From Sphingobacteriales bacterium (lineage in GTDB: Bacteria; Bacteroidota; Bacteroidia; Chitinophagales; Chitinophagaceae), in NCBI GenBank assembly GCA_024640385.1, contig JAHEFC010000180.1, positions 1-7,849 on the forward strand: a stretch of DNA of 7,849 bases, read 5' to 3'. Below are positions 1 to 6,399 of this stretch, piece after piece; within the stretch, counting starts at the first letter, position 1, and each line of letters begins with the position of its first letter. The position numbers were made by a program, and so were the translations under genes. Under the pieces are notes generated by a model. The model made no database searches. It worked only from the letters and a program-made list of their open reading frames with translations, and had not been told where the DNA came from.

Positions 1-895
1 CGATCCGCATCATACCGGCTTCGATCTTCGATAGGTCAAGAATATCATTGATGATATTCAATAAATTCTGGCCAGATTTCCTGATGGTCTGCACATATTC
101 TATCGACTTGGGATCAAGCTGCTGGTTTTGCAGGAGGTTAGTGAATCCAAGGATCGCATTCATTGGCGTCCGGATCTCATGACTCATATTGGCCAAAAAA
201 TTCTCTTTAAGCTGGGCAGCCTGTTTAGACATTTTTTCCGAAGCATCCAGTTTGGCGATCAATAATTGCTGCTGCCTCACTTTATAGGCAATATATCCGA
301 AAATGAACATAGCTGCCACTGAAGCCAGTATGGCCATGATCGAACCAAAAGTTCTTGCTTTGACACCGTTCCTATCTGCGTCCCTGATCAGTTTTGTTAC
401 AGCGATCTGGTGAATCTCATCGATCTGTTTCGTATACACCCTGATGGAATCTGTTAGCGCTGTACCTTTTTTTGTATTGATCAGATCTTCGGCAGATCGT
501 TTGCCTTTTGAATTGTATTCCAGGAGAACTTCCCGGTTGAAATCGATCTTTCTGTCTACCAGGCGGTTAAGTTCCCCAAGTATAGGCCTGATCATCTCTT
601 CATTTTCCAGTACTTTCAGATTGGCCAGCGTTAACTTCAATACCCTGATCTCTTTCTCTATGGAAGCTGTATCTGTATTGCCACTGATCACTACTCCTCT
701 TACTTTGCTTTCCAGGTCGGCAATTCCCGTCTGCAACTGCTGCAACTCTTTTTTAATGCTTAATTCCCCCAGCAGGCTTTCATTGCTCCTGATCAGTTCA
801 TTGATGCTTCTGTCTGCATTGTATTGGATAACAACGATGGTCAGAATAGACACAAGGAAAATGGCAAATAATATATATCGGAAATAGCGATTCAT
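1..895 (-). CDS. CHASE3-domain sensor histidine kinase, N-terminal part (C-terminus beyond left edge)
   Basis: A membrane sensor kinase that should detect a signal through its periplasmic domain and autophosphorylate a histidine. Translated from the ATG at 895, 298 residues are visible. They comprise a first membrane helix (about 7-24), a helical, charged periplasmic segment of about 155 residues typical of CHASE3, a second membrane helix (about 183-204), a short linker helix, and a HisKA dimerisation domain. The H-box FLANMSHEIRTPMN gives the phospho-accepting histidine at residue 239, and the domain runs on to DILDLSKIEAG. The ATPase domain and any receiver or HPt domains lie off the window. 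This H-box style is common in hybrid kinases, but hybrid status cannot be seen here. The gene starts 31 nt after the small membrane-protein gene, so the two are probably co-transcribed. No clear Shine-Dalgarno precedes the ATG. Family assignment is firm; the ligand is unknown. Confidence 0.93.
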   Translation of the reverse strand, partial: MNRYFRYILFAIFLVSILTIVVIQYNADRSINELIRSNESLLGELSIKKELQQLQTGIADLESKVRGVVISGNTDTASIEKEIRVLKLTLANLKVLENEEMIRPILGELNRLVDRKIDFNREVLLEYNSKGKRSAEDLINTKKGTALTDSIRVYTKQIDEIHQIAVTKLIRDADRNGVKARTFGSIMAILASVAAMFIFGYIAYKVRQQQLLIAKLDASEKMSKQAAQLKENFLANMSHEIRTPMNAILGFTNLLQNQQLDPKSIEYVQTIRKSGQNLLNIINDILDLSKIEAGMMRI

Positions 896-926
896 GAGCA
901 CTGAACAACCTAAGTTACACCAAGCT

Positions 927-1124
927 TTAATTTTTCTCGGACGGTTGCTTCATAAAACTTAAAAATGACCTGATCATGATGCCCAGATCGGCCAGTACGG
1001 CCATGAGAAGTAAAAATACCGACCTGCTGCTCCCGTTATGGTCAAGAACACCCAGGAGTTGGTACAGCAATACCATCAGTATTGAAGCGAGTAGGATCAA
1101 TATTATGATCTGATTGAATTTCAT
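927..1124 (-). CDS. Small two-helix membrane protein, unknown function
   Basis: I do not recognise a family. From the ATG at 1124 (MKFNQII...) the product is 65 residues with two strongly hydrophobic helices, about residues 5-26 and 36-57. They are joined by a short polar loop (DHNGSSRS), and the tail is basic and polar (KQPSEKN). The frame stays open upstream to an ATG at 1211, which would give 94 residues. The extra 29 codons would translate straight through the perfect hairpin at 1136-1159 and look non-conserved (QLPGSPGSSFKL), so I prefer the internal start, which begins a classic membrane-protein N-terminus. The gene sits between a LytTR regulator and a CHASE3 kinase, all on the same strand, and ends 31 nt before the kinase. 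A role as an accessory to the kinase is possible but is only a guess from position. Confidence 0.6.
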   Translation of the reverse strand: MKFNQIIILILLASILMVLLYQLLGVLDHNGSSRSVFLLLMAVLADLGIMIRSFLSFMKQPSEKN

Positions 1125-1130
1125 GAGTTT

Positions 1131-1159
1131 AAAAGAACTCCCCGGAGAACCGGGGAGTT
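1131..1159 (-). terminator. Hairpin, probable intrinsic terminator of the LytTR gene
   Basis: This is a perfect 10-bp stem, AACTCCCCGG and CCGGGGAGTT, with a 4-nt loop. On the minus strand it is followed by CTTTTAAA, a short U-tract. It lies about 130 nt past the LytTR stop, so it reads as that gene's terminator. It also lies only 11 nt before the likely ATG of the small membrane protein, so it could instead act as a leader or attenuator hairpin. On the plus strand there is no T-tract after the stem. Confidence 0.6.
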
Positions 1160-1286
1160 GAGATTCCAAAACAAACTGCTCTTTAAATAAATGAGAAACG
1201 AGTACAGGCATGAAGGTATACCAGATCTTTCCTGATATTCAGCCGTTGTCGCCCAAAAGGCAAAATCTGTCGTTGAAACCGGATGA

Positions 1287-1982
1287 TCAGAGAATTTTCA
1301 TCCGTTTGTTCAGGGCGGCACGATAAGAATCGGCTACGGGGATGGTTTTGCCCTGTATCACAAGTACACCTTCCTGTATGGTATCGATCTTTCCCAGGGA
1401 AACGATATAGGAGCGGTGGACCCGCAGAAACTTCGAGGCGGGAAGCCTTTCTTCAACCGCTTTGAGTGTAGTGTGGATGGCGTAAAACCTGCCATTTGTA
1501 TGCAGCTTTACATAGTCCCCCATGGCTTCTGCAAAAAGTATGTCGTCCAATGCTAACCGTCTGACGATATTTGAATCCCTGATAAATAAGAATTCATCGT
1601 CGGTGGTTTTCACTTCTTCCCGGTTACTGTCTAAGATTTCACGGGCCCTGTCGATGGCCTGGATAAATCTTGCCGGGCTAACGGGTTTCATGATATAGTC
1701 AGCCACATTGAGCTCGAATGCCTCAACTGCATATTCTTTTTTGGAGGTAGTGAAGATGATTATGGGGCTGTCTTTCCCCAGGTTCCTGGTAAGTTCAATT
1801 CCGGTCATACCCGGCATTTCGATATCTAGCAGGAGGATGTCGATCTTCTGTTGCTGCAGCAGATTGTAGGCTTCTAAGGCACTGGCACACTCACCGGCGA
1901 TCTCCAGGTCTTTTACCTGGCCGGCTAACTGTATCATGGTGGTTCGGGCGATCTTATTATCGTCGACTATCAGGCAGGTCAT
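1287..1982 (-). CDS. LytTR-family response regulator (REC + LytTR DNA-binding)
   Basis: A 231-residue two-component transcription factor of the LytR/AlgR type, full length for the family. The receiver domain (about 1-120) has the acidic pair D7-D8 in LIVDDNK, the phosphorylated aspartate D53 in LLLDIEMPGM, the threonine/serine switch (TTS, 78-80) and the conserved lysine K99 in YIMKPVSP. The LytTR domain (about 130-231) shows DILFAEAMGDYVKLHT, FLRVHRSYIVSLGKI and IPVADSYRAAL, all characteristic of this beta-rich DNA-binding fold. Regulators of this kind usually pair with LytS/YehU-type kinases. The nearest kinase here is instead a CHASE3/HisKA type two genes downstream, so the true partner is uncertain. 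The start at 1982 gives the canonical N-terminus at once. A promoter-like element lies right in front of it, and no Shine-Dalgarno is seen. Confidence 0.95.
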   Translation of the reverse strand: MTCLIVDDNKIARTTMIQLAGQVKDLEIAGECASALEAYNLLQQQKIDILLLDIEMPGMTGIELTRNLGKDSPIIIFTTSKKEYAVEAFELNVADYIMKPVSPARFIQAIDRAREILDSNREEVKTTDDEFLFIRDSNIVRRLALDDILFAEAMGDYVKLHTNGRFYAIHTTLKAVEERLPASKFLRVHRSYIVSLGKIDTIQEGVLVIQGKTIPVADSYRAALNKRMKIL

Positions 1983-1986
1983 GGTT

Positions 1987-2017
1987 TAAAGTTAGTCAAC
2001 CCTGCTTATTCAGCAAT
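1987..2017 (-). promoter_or_regulatory. Candidate Bacteroidota-type promoter for the LytTR regulator
   Basis: On the minus strand, ATTG (2017-2014) is followed after 19 nt by TAACTTTA (1994-1987). The Bacteroidota housekeeping consensus is TTTG, 19-21 nt, TAnnTTTG, so the spacing fits. The -7 box matches five of six fixed bases and the -33 box three of four. The predicted transcription start would fall at or within a few bases of the ATG at 1982, implying a very short leader or none. Identified by eye only. Confidence 0.35.
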
Positions 2018-2072
2018 TTTCGGGTTTGGGATTTGCTGCCGATCGCGGAATTTCGCTTAGAATTACAAGGAT

Positions 2073-2942
2073 ATGACACAGGAGATCTTAAACTATAACC
2101 GGATTGCCGAAGCCATCGATTACATCCGGGAGCATTTCAAAGAGCAACCCAGCCTGGAAGGGGTGGCGGAAAAAGTCCATCTCAGTCCCTATCATTTTCA
2201 ACGTATGTTCACCGACTGGGCAGGTGTGAGCCCGAAGAAATTTCTTCAATATATCAGCATTGAGCATGCCAAAGCAGTATTGAAAAATGAACAGGCCACG
2301 GTTTTTGATGCGGCACTGGAAACCGGGCTGTCGGGAACAGGGAGATTGCACGATCTGTTCATCAATATCGAAGGCATGACGCCCGGAGAATACAAGAATG
2401 GCGGCGAATCCTTAGCCATCAATTACAGTTTTGCCGAAACACCATTTGGAGAAGTGCTGGTGGCGTCTACCCATAAAGGCATTTGCTATATGGCTTTTGC
2501 AGATGATGAAAACATGGCATTTAATGAAATGAAGGGCAAATTTCCCAGTGCAGCTTTCCGCAGGATGACCGACCTCATTCAGCAGAATGCATTGTATATT
2601 TTCACGAAAGACTGGAGCCAATTGAACCAGGTCAAGCTTCACCTCAAAGGCACTGAATTTCAATTGAAAGTCTGGGAGTCACTGTTAAGCATCCCGATGG
2701 GCAAGTTCACAACTTATGGCAAACTGGCTGCCCGGCTCAACAACCCCAAAGCATCAAGAGCAGTTGGATCAGCTGTTGGCGATAACCCGGTGGCCTTCCT
2801 GATCCCCTGCCATAGGGTGATCCAGTCAACAGGCTCATTTGGGCAATACCATTGGGGAAGCACCAGGAAGACGGCGATGTTGGGATGGGAAGGAGTTAAA
2901 GCAGGTTGCAGATTCAGGTTGCAGAATTCTCTGCCTCTCTGA
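2073..2942 (+). CDS. Ada-like AraC-type HTH / O6-methylguanine-DNA methyltransferase fusion
   Basis: A 289-residue DNA repair protein that transfers alkyl groups from O6-alkylguanine to its own cysteine (suicide repair). Residues about 8-108 form an AraC-type double helix-turn-helix (LSPYHFQRMF; GLSGTGRLHDLF; MTPGEYK). Residues about 116-195 are the RNase-H-like N-terminal methyltransferase domain. Residues about 196-277 are the DNA-binding methyltransferase domain, with the active site IPCHRVI (Cys246), TTYGKLA, the arginine finger in ASRAVGSA (R230), DNP (N238) and the closing glutamate (E273). The zinc-binding phosphotriester-sensing domain that begins E. coli Ada is absent, so Ada-type methylation-triggered activation is not expected. 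The last 12 residues or so (GCRFRLQNSLPL) are unlike the family and are encoded by short tandem repeats. The gene is divergent from the LytTR regulator and convergent with hemN. An ada or ogt symbol would be misleading for this architecture. Confidence 0.93.
   Translation: MTQEILNYNRIAEAIDYIREHFKEQPSLEGVAEKVHLSPYHFQRMFTDWAGVSPKKFLQYISIEHAKAVLKNEQATVFDAALETGLSGTGRLHDLFINIEGMTPGEYKNGGESLAINYSFAETPFGEVLVASTHKGICYMAFADDENMAFNEMKGKFPSAAFRRMTDLIQQNALYIFTKDWSQLNQVKLHLKGTEFQLKVWESLLSIPMGKFTTYGKLAARLNNPKASRAVGSAVGDNPVAFLIPCHRVIQSTGSFGQYHWGSTRKTAMLGWEGVKAGCRFRLQNSLPL
2902..2928 (+). repeat. 13-14 bp tandem duplication at the methyltransferase 3' end
   Basis: CAGGTTGCAGATT (2902-2914) is followed at once by CAGGTTGCAGAATT (2915-2928), identical apart from one inserted A. 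It lies within the coding sequence just after the conserved end of the methyltransferase domain. It directly abuts the CT-rich 16-bp repeat that follows. Confidence 0.85.
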
Positions 2943-2970
2943 CTCTCTGCCTCTCTGACTCTCTGCCTCT
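2928..2970. repeat. 16-bp CT-rich tandem repeat, about 2.7 copies, between convergent genes
   Basis: The unit TCTCTGCCTCTCTGAC occurs perfectly at 2928-2943 and 2944-2959, with a third copy matching through 2970. The unit is itself built from TCTCTGCC/TCTCTGAC halves. The methyltransferase stop codon (TGA, 2940-2942) lies inside the first unit. The rest fills nearly the whole 32-bp gap before the hemN stop (2975). The pyrimidine/purine strand asymmetry is complete apart from the G and A positions. I see no hairpin here, so it is not an obvious terminator. Confidence 0.9.
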
Positions 2971-2974
2971 TTCT

Positions 2975-4342
2975 TTATATCGCTTTGCTGAACATCGGCT
3001 TCTGGGAAGTTCCATTTTTGAGATAGGCATCAAAAACTGCACTTATGTTTCTGATGAATAACCTGCCTTTTGACAACACCCTGATCTCATAACCGCTGAC
3101 ACTGATCAGTCCATCAGCATCAAAAGAACCCAGCCTTTTATACATCCGGTCCAGGGTTTCATGATCAAAATCTGCGGGATTAATACGGGTGACTCCTTTG
3201 CACATCAGGTCCAGGATATACTTCCTGATCAATAGATCCTGATCACTTAATATATGACCATTTACCAATGGAAATTCACCGGAATATACCCGGGCCTGGT
3301 ATTCCTCTACTGATTTTTCATTTTGGGCAAACGCAGTCCAGGTATCACTGATACTTGAAGCGCCAAGACCGATCACCAGTTTGTGGTTAGTAGTAGTATA
3401 ACCCATGAAATTGCGATGAAGGTTACCACTGTAATATGCTTTCAGGAGCTTATCTGTAGGAAGGGCAAAATGATCCATGCCAATGCTTTCAAACCCCATT
3501 TCGGTAAGCATTTTATTACCCAGCGTATACATCGCTAACTTCTCATTGGCCTTGGGCACATCTTCATCCGTATATCTCCTCTGTCCCTTGCTCTTCCAGG
3601 GAACATGCGCATAGGAATAGAACGCTATCCTGTCCGGCATTAATTGTTTTACCTTCTGAATGGTTTTCTCAATCCCTTCAAGCGTTTGCTTCGGCAAGCC
3701 GTAGATCAGGTCGATATTGATACTGTCGTAGCCCAATGCCCGGGCCTGATCGATCACGTGTTTGGTTTGTTCAAAACTCTGGGGCCGGTTAATAATGAAC
3801 TGTACCAGGGGGTCGAAATCCTGCACACCAAGACTTAACCTATTAAACCCAACGCTCTGCAGGGCTTCGAGGTGATCGTCTGAAGTATAGTTTGGATGAA
3901 CTTCCACACTGAACTCATGGCCTTCGGCAATCTTACAATCCTTAGTGATACTCCTGATCAGGTGGACCAGGTTGACGGGTGAAAAAAATGTGGGTGTACC
4001 GCCGCCCAGGTGTATTTCCCTGATCACCGGGGTGCCGGGCAATAATTCAAGATAAAGCCTCCATTCCCGCAACAAAGCCTGCATGTATGGTTCTTCAACA
4101 GAATGATTTTTAGTGATACGCTTGTTGCAGGCGCAATAAGTGCATAGCTCTTCGCAAAAAGGAAGATGGATATACAGGCAGATCTCGCCATTCTCGTTCA
4201 GATAGGTCTTTTTCACAGATTCTTTCCATAGTTCTATTGAGAAACTATTAAAATCCCAATAGGGAACGGTTGGATAACTAGTGTACCTGGGAAGGGGTAC
4301 ATCATATTTATTAAGAAGATTAACCAGGTTGGTCTTCAGCAT
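2975..4342 (-). CDS. hemN: Oxygen-independent coproporphyrinogen III oxidase (dehydrogenase)
   Basis: A cytoplasmic radical-SAM enzyme that decarboxylates coproporphyrinogen III to protoporphyrinogen IX without oxygen, a late step of haem synthesis. From the ATG at 4342 it has 455 residues, the normal HemN length. Supporting motifs are the N-terminal PRYTSYPTVPYW segment typical of true HemN; the cluster motif CEELCTYCAC (C63, C67, C70 bind the 4Fe-4S cluster, with C72 following); the SAM motif GGGTPTF (113-119); E147, Q174, R186 and D211 at the expected SAM-site positions; and LHRNFMGYTT (308-317), diagnostic of HemN rather than HemW. The frame extends to an ATG at 4402, but those 20 extra residues (MVILGKKAYL...) have no family counterpart. 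The gene is divergent from a lipoprotein gene, with a CRP/FNR-like site 85 nt or more upstream. Confidence 0.95.
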   Translation of the reverse strand: MLKTNLVNLLNKYDVPLPRYTSYPTVPYWDFNSFSIELWKESVKKTYLNENGEICLYIHLPFCEELCTYCACNKRITKNHSVEEPYMQALLREWRLYLELLPGTPVIREIHLGGGTPTFFSPVNLVHLIRSITKDCKIAEGHEFSVEVHPNYTSDDHLEALQSVGFNRLSLGVQDFDPLVQFIINRPQSFEQTKHVIDQARALGYDSINIDLIYGLPKQTLEGIEKTIQKVKQLMPDRIAFYSYAHVPWKSKGQRRYTDEDVPKANEKLAMYTLGNKMLTEMGFESIGMDHFALPTDKLLKAYYSGNLHRNFMGYTTTNHKLVIGLGASSISDTWTAFAQNEKSVEEYQARVYSGEFPLVNGHILSDQDLLIRKYILDLMCKGVTRINPADFDHETLDRMYKRLGSFDADGLISVSGYEIRVLSKGRLFIRNISAVFDAYLKNGTSQKPMFSKAI

Positions 4343-4426
4343 TTGTCTAGATTTTGCCAGTTTACAAAGAAACAGATATGCTTTCTTGCCCAATATGACC
4401 ACGCACCAATTTTACCATGGGAGGTC

Positions 4427-4440
4427 ATGATTTTCGTCAT
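4427..4440. promoter_or_regulatory. Possible CRP/FNR-family operator upstream of hemN
   Basis: ATGA-TTTTCG-TCAT is an inverted repeat carrying the TGA-N6-TCA core shared by CRP- and FNR-type sites. It lies between divergent hemN and the lipoprotein gene, 85 nt or more from the hemN start. A TAAAATTG element (minus strand, 4414-4407) resembling the Bacteroidota -7 box lies just downstream of it on the hemN side. The arms are only 4 bp, so chance is possible. Confidence 0.25.
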
Positions 4441-4493
4441 CATTCCTGACCCATGTCATTGTCTATCCCCATTAATCCAGGTATTTTAACGCC

Positions 4494-5204
4494 ATGAAAG
4501 GGGGGGTATTGATCTTACCGATTGCTATCCTGCTGCTTACCGGCTGCGGTGCCCTTCAAAAAGCCACCATGCATGGTTTGGCGGATGGTTATTATAAACT
4601 GACCCTTCCGGGAAGGGCCCCTGAACATGTCTATGCGGTTGTCAATGAAGACTCAATTATTTCTTACCGGGCAAAGGACAAAGGCAGCCTATTGCAGGAT
4701 AGCCTGGTCGTATTGAAACTCAGGCCAAGTCCCGAGCATCCTGTAACATCAAATTTTTTACTGATGAAAACAGGGTTCGACTTTGACATAACTACGGTTT
4801 TATTCAAATACCGGTTCAATACACAAACCCTTCCCCCGCAACTCAATGCAAATCTCAACCTGGCAGGTTACCTGGGATATAAGAAAGAATTCTTCCGGTT
4901 CAGGGATGCCATCAAACCAGATAAACAGCATAAGAGTGTCCTTAATTATTATACCATTGATGCCGGATTTTTTACAGGCTTCGGCTCAACACCCATCAAT
5001 GCTTCCACTACGGCAGGGCATCTCCAGACGGAATATGACGGGATGATATGGCAAAATGGTGTTGCTACATTTGTGGGGTGGGGCATATTCACTTTCGGTA
5101 TCGGAGCGGGGTTCGACACCCTGCTTGATTCCAATCGAAAGAACTGGATATACAACGGTAAACCCTGGATGGGACTGCTCATTGGCCTGACGCTAAGCAA
5201 TTAA
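4494..5204 (+). CDS. Lipoprotein of unknown function with barrel-like C-terminal half
   Basis: A 236-residue protein whose function I do not recognise. It starts with a lipoprotein signal peptide (hydrophobic about 4-15, lipobox LLTGC, Cys18), so the mature protein should be lipid-anchored in the envelope. No aspartate follows the cysteine. Residues 19-75 are a mixed region beginning with ADGYYKLTLPGR. From about 85 on, alternating hydrophobic and aromatic segments rich in glycine (FDFDITTVLFKYRF, LNLAGYLGYKKEF, GIFTFGIGAGFD, WMGLLIGLTL) look like amphipathic beta strands of a small outer-membrane barrel, ending close to the C-terminus. Lipobox plus barrel is an unusual combination, so the strands could belong to a soluble beta domain instead. 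The gene is divergent from hemN and convergent with the GH20-like gene. Weak promoter-like elements (TTG at 4459, TATTTTAA at 4482, 20 nt apart) precede the ATG. Confidence 0.85.
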   Translation: MKGGVLILPIAILLLTGCGALQKATMHGLADGYYKLTLPGRAPEHVYAVVNEDSIISYRAKDKGSLLQDSLVVLKLRPSPEHPVTSNFLLMKTGFDFDITTVLFKYRFNTQTLPPQLNANLNLAGYLGYKKEFFRFRDAIKPDKQHKSVLNYYTIDAGFFTGFGSTPINASTTAGHLQTEYDGMIWQNGVATFVGWGIFTFGIGAGFDTLLDSNRKNWIYNGKPWMGLLIGLTLSN

Positions 5205-5228
5205 TAAAGAGGCCGGTTTTGGAGTCGA

Positions 5229-6359
5229 TCATTTGGACTCGCCAATCTGCTCAAATAAGGTATTGAAGGATTCCACTACGCCGGCCTGCCTACCCTGTTC
5301 GGCCACAGGCTTGTAATAAGCATCCATGAAACTATCTGCACCGGACCAGACTGTTTGAATGAAGCCCCTGTATTTTTTTGCCACTTCAGGCTTCAGTGCT
5401 TTCTGAAAAGTGAAATAATCCTTCACCTGCAATTTGACTACTTCGGGCTTATTCCATGGACACATCATCACATCATACCCGTTAGCGGCGAAACTCAGTG
5501 GAGTAAGTGCCGCTGACTCATAATGCCATGCGTTGATCACAACCGTTTTCTTTACCAGTCCCATAGATCTGTGTGTATCATTCTCTGAAGCTTCCCACAT
5601 CCCCAGCCTGGTCATCTTGCCATCCAGCATCCTGTCACCCCAGATCCACAGCCTCCCTCCTTTAGCTTCCACATGGGCAGCTATCTTATTCACTTCATCG
5701 GCAAATAAGATCGATCTGTCTTTGCCTCCACATCGAGGGCATTTGTCTTCGCCTATATAGAAAACTTCATCCATGCCGGCATGGAATTGTTTTGTTTCGC
5801 AAACTTCCATGATCTCATCCACCACTTCAAATACAACCTTGTGAACATCCGGATGAAGTGGGCAATAACTTTTACAGTAGAGCTTGTCATCGTTAGGCCA
5901 TTTGTATTCAGCAGGTATCTTGACCCAGGGCGTTTCATCAAACTGAGGATATCTTACCAGTAAGAGATGCAATTCATTGCTCCAGGATTGGTGTCCCAGT
6001 AAATTAAACTGTGGCACCAGCGTGATCTTATGCTTTTTACACACGTTCACGATCTTCTTCATTTCCTCTTGGGTCAGGGCAACCGACTGTGTAGTATCAT
6101 TACTCCGCTTGCGCAGGGAAACCAGCTCAGGATGGCTCTTATACCTGTAATTGTAATCGATGCGTAAGATCAGCGTGTTCACTTTACGCGGCACAAGCTC
6201 TTTTTCAATAAAGCTTACAAACTGATCCACCCGGTCGTAAGAAGGTACTGCAATGCAAAACCCCCGCACCGGAACCGGATCTTTGGGAGCCGTGTCCATG
6301 GCAGTGTGAAAAATGAATAAGGACAGCGATAAGAACAGAACAATCAGATTTCGGGCCAT
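5229..6359 (-). CDS. Secreted GH20-like glycoside hydrolase (beta-N-acetylhexosaminidase-related)
   Basis: A 376-residue protein with an N-terminal signal peptide (hydrophobic about 4-18, then TAMDTAPKD), so periplasmic or outer-membrane exposed. The remainder resembles the GH20 TIM barrel: RIDYNYRY on an early strand, LVPQFNLLGHQSW (114-126), the catalytic motif HAGMDEVF with the Asp-Glu pair D197-E198, then WIWGDRM (238-244), NAWHYES (276-282), CPWNKPE (300-306) and TVWSGAD (336-342), which supply the aromatic pocket. Classical GH20 enzymes read HxGGDE, so Met196 in place of Gly marks a related subfamily. The usual accessory N-terminal domain is missing. Cysteines C162/C166 and C207/C210 (CPRC) could form disulfides or a metal site. 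The substrate is probably an N-acetyl-hexosamine beta-glycoside, but this is not certain. It is divergent from a Gfo/Idh/MocA oxidoreductase, suggesting joint sugar utilisation. Confidence 0.85.
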   Translation of the reverse strand: MARNLIVLFLSLSLFIFHTAMDTAPKDPVPVRGFCIAVPSYDRVDQFVSFIEKELVPRKVNTLILRIDYNYRYKSHPELVSLRKRSNDTTQSVALTQEEMKKIVNVCKKHKITLVPQFNLLGHQSWSNELHLLLVRYPQFDETPWVKIPAEYKWPNDDKLYCKSYCPLHPDVHKVVFEVVDEIMEVCETKQFHAGMDEVFYIGEDKCPRCGGKDRSILFADEVNKIAAHVEAKGGRLWIWGDRMLDGKMTRLGMWEASENDTHRSMGLVKKTVVINAWHYESAALTPLSFAANGYDVMMCPWNKPEVVKLQVKDYFTFQKALKPEVAKKYRGFIQTVWSGADSFMDAYYKPVAEQGRQAGVVESFNTLFEQIGESK

Positions 6360-6399
6360 GTAAAGGGAAATTTCAGGTGATTCAATTGATCAGGATGCC

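Noticed and set aside
444..887. 147-codon open frame on the plus strand, Ser/Leu-rich
   Set aside because: It is antisense to the CHASE3 kinase, whose minus-strand reading has clear domains; the plus-strand product is low-complexity and non-family-like.
1125..1211. N-terminal extension of the small membrane protein from the ATG at 1211
   Set aside because: The extra codons translate the perfect hairpin and have no protein-like character; the ATG at 1124 starts a normal membrane helix.
2088..2663. Two minus-strand open frames (87 and 83 codons)
   Set aside because: Both lie inside the methyltransferase fusion gene on the opposite strand and show no recognisable motifs.
2928..2970. CT-rich repeat as a CRISPR array
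   Set aside because: The units are 16 bp and directly contiguous with no spacers; this is a simple tandem repeat.
4343..4402. Upstream hemN start at 4402
   Set aside because: It adds 20 residues absent from HemN proteins; the start at 4342 gives 455 residues and the normal N-terminus.
5222..5240. GAGTC...GACTC inverted repeat at the convergent junction of the lipoprotein and GH20 genes
   Set aside because: The stem is only 5 bp with a 9-nt loop and no U-tract on either strand, and it overlaps the GH20 stop; too weak for a terminator.
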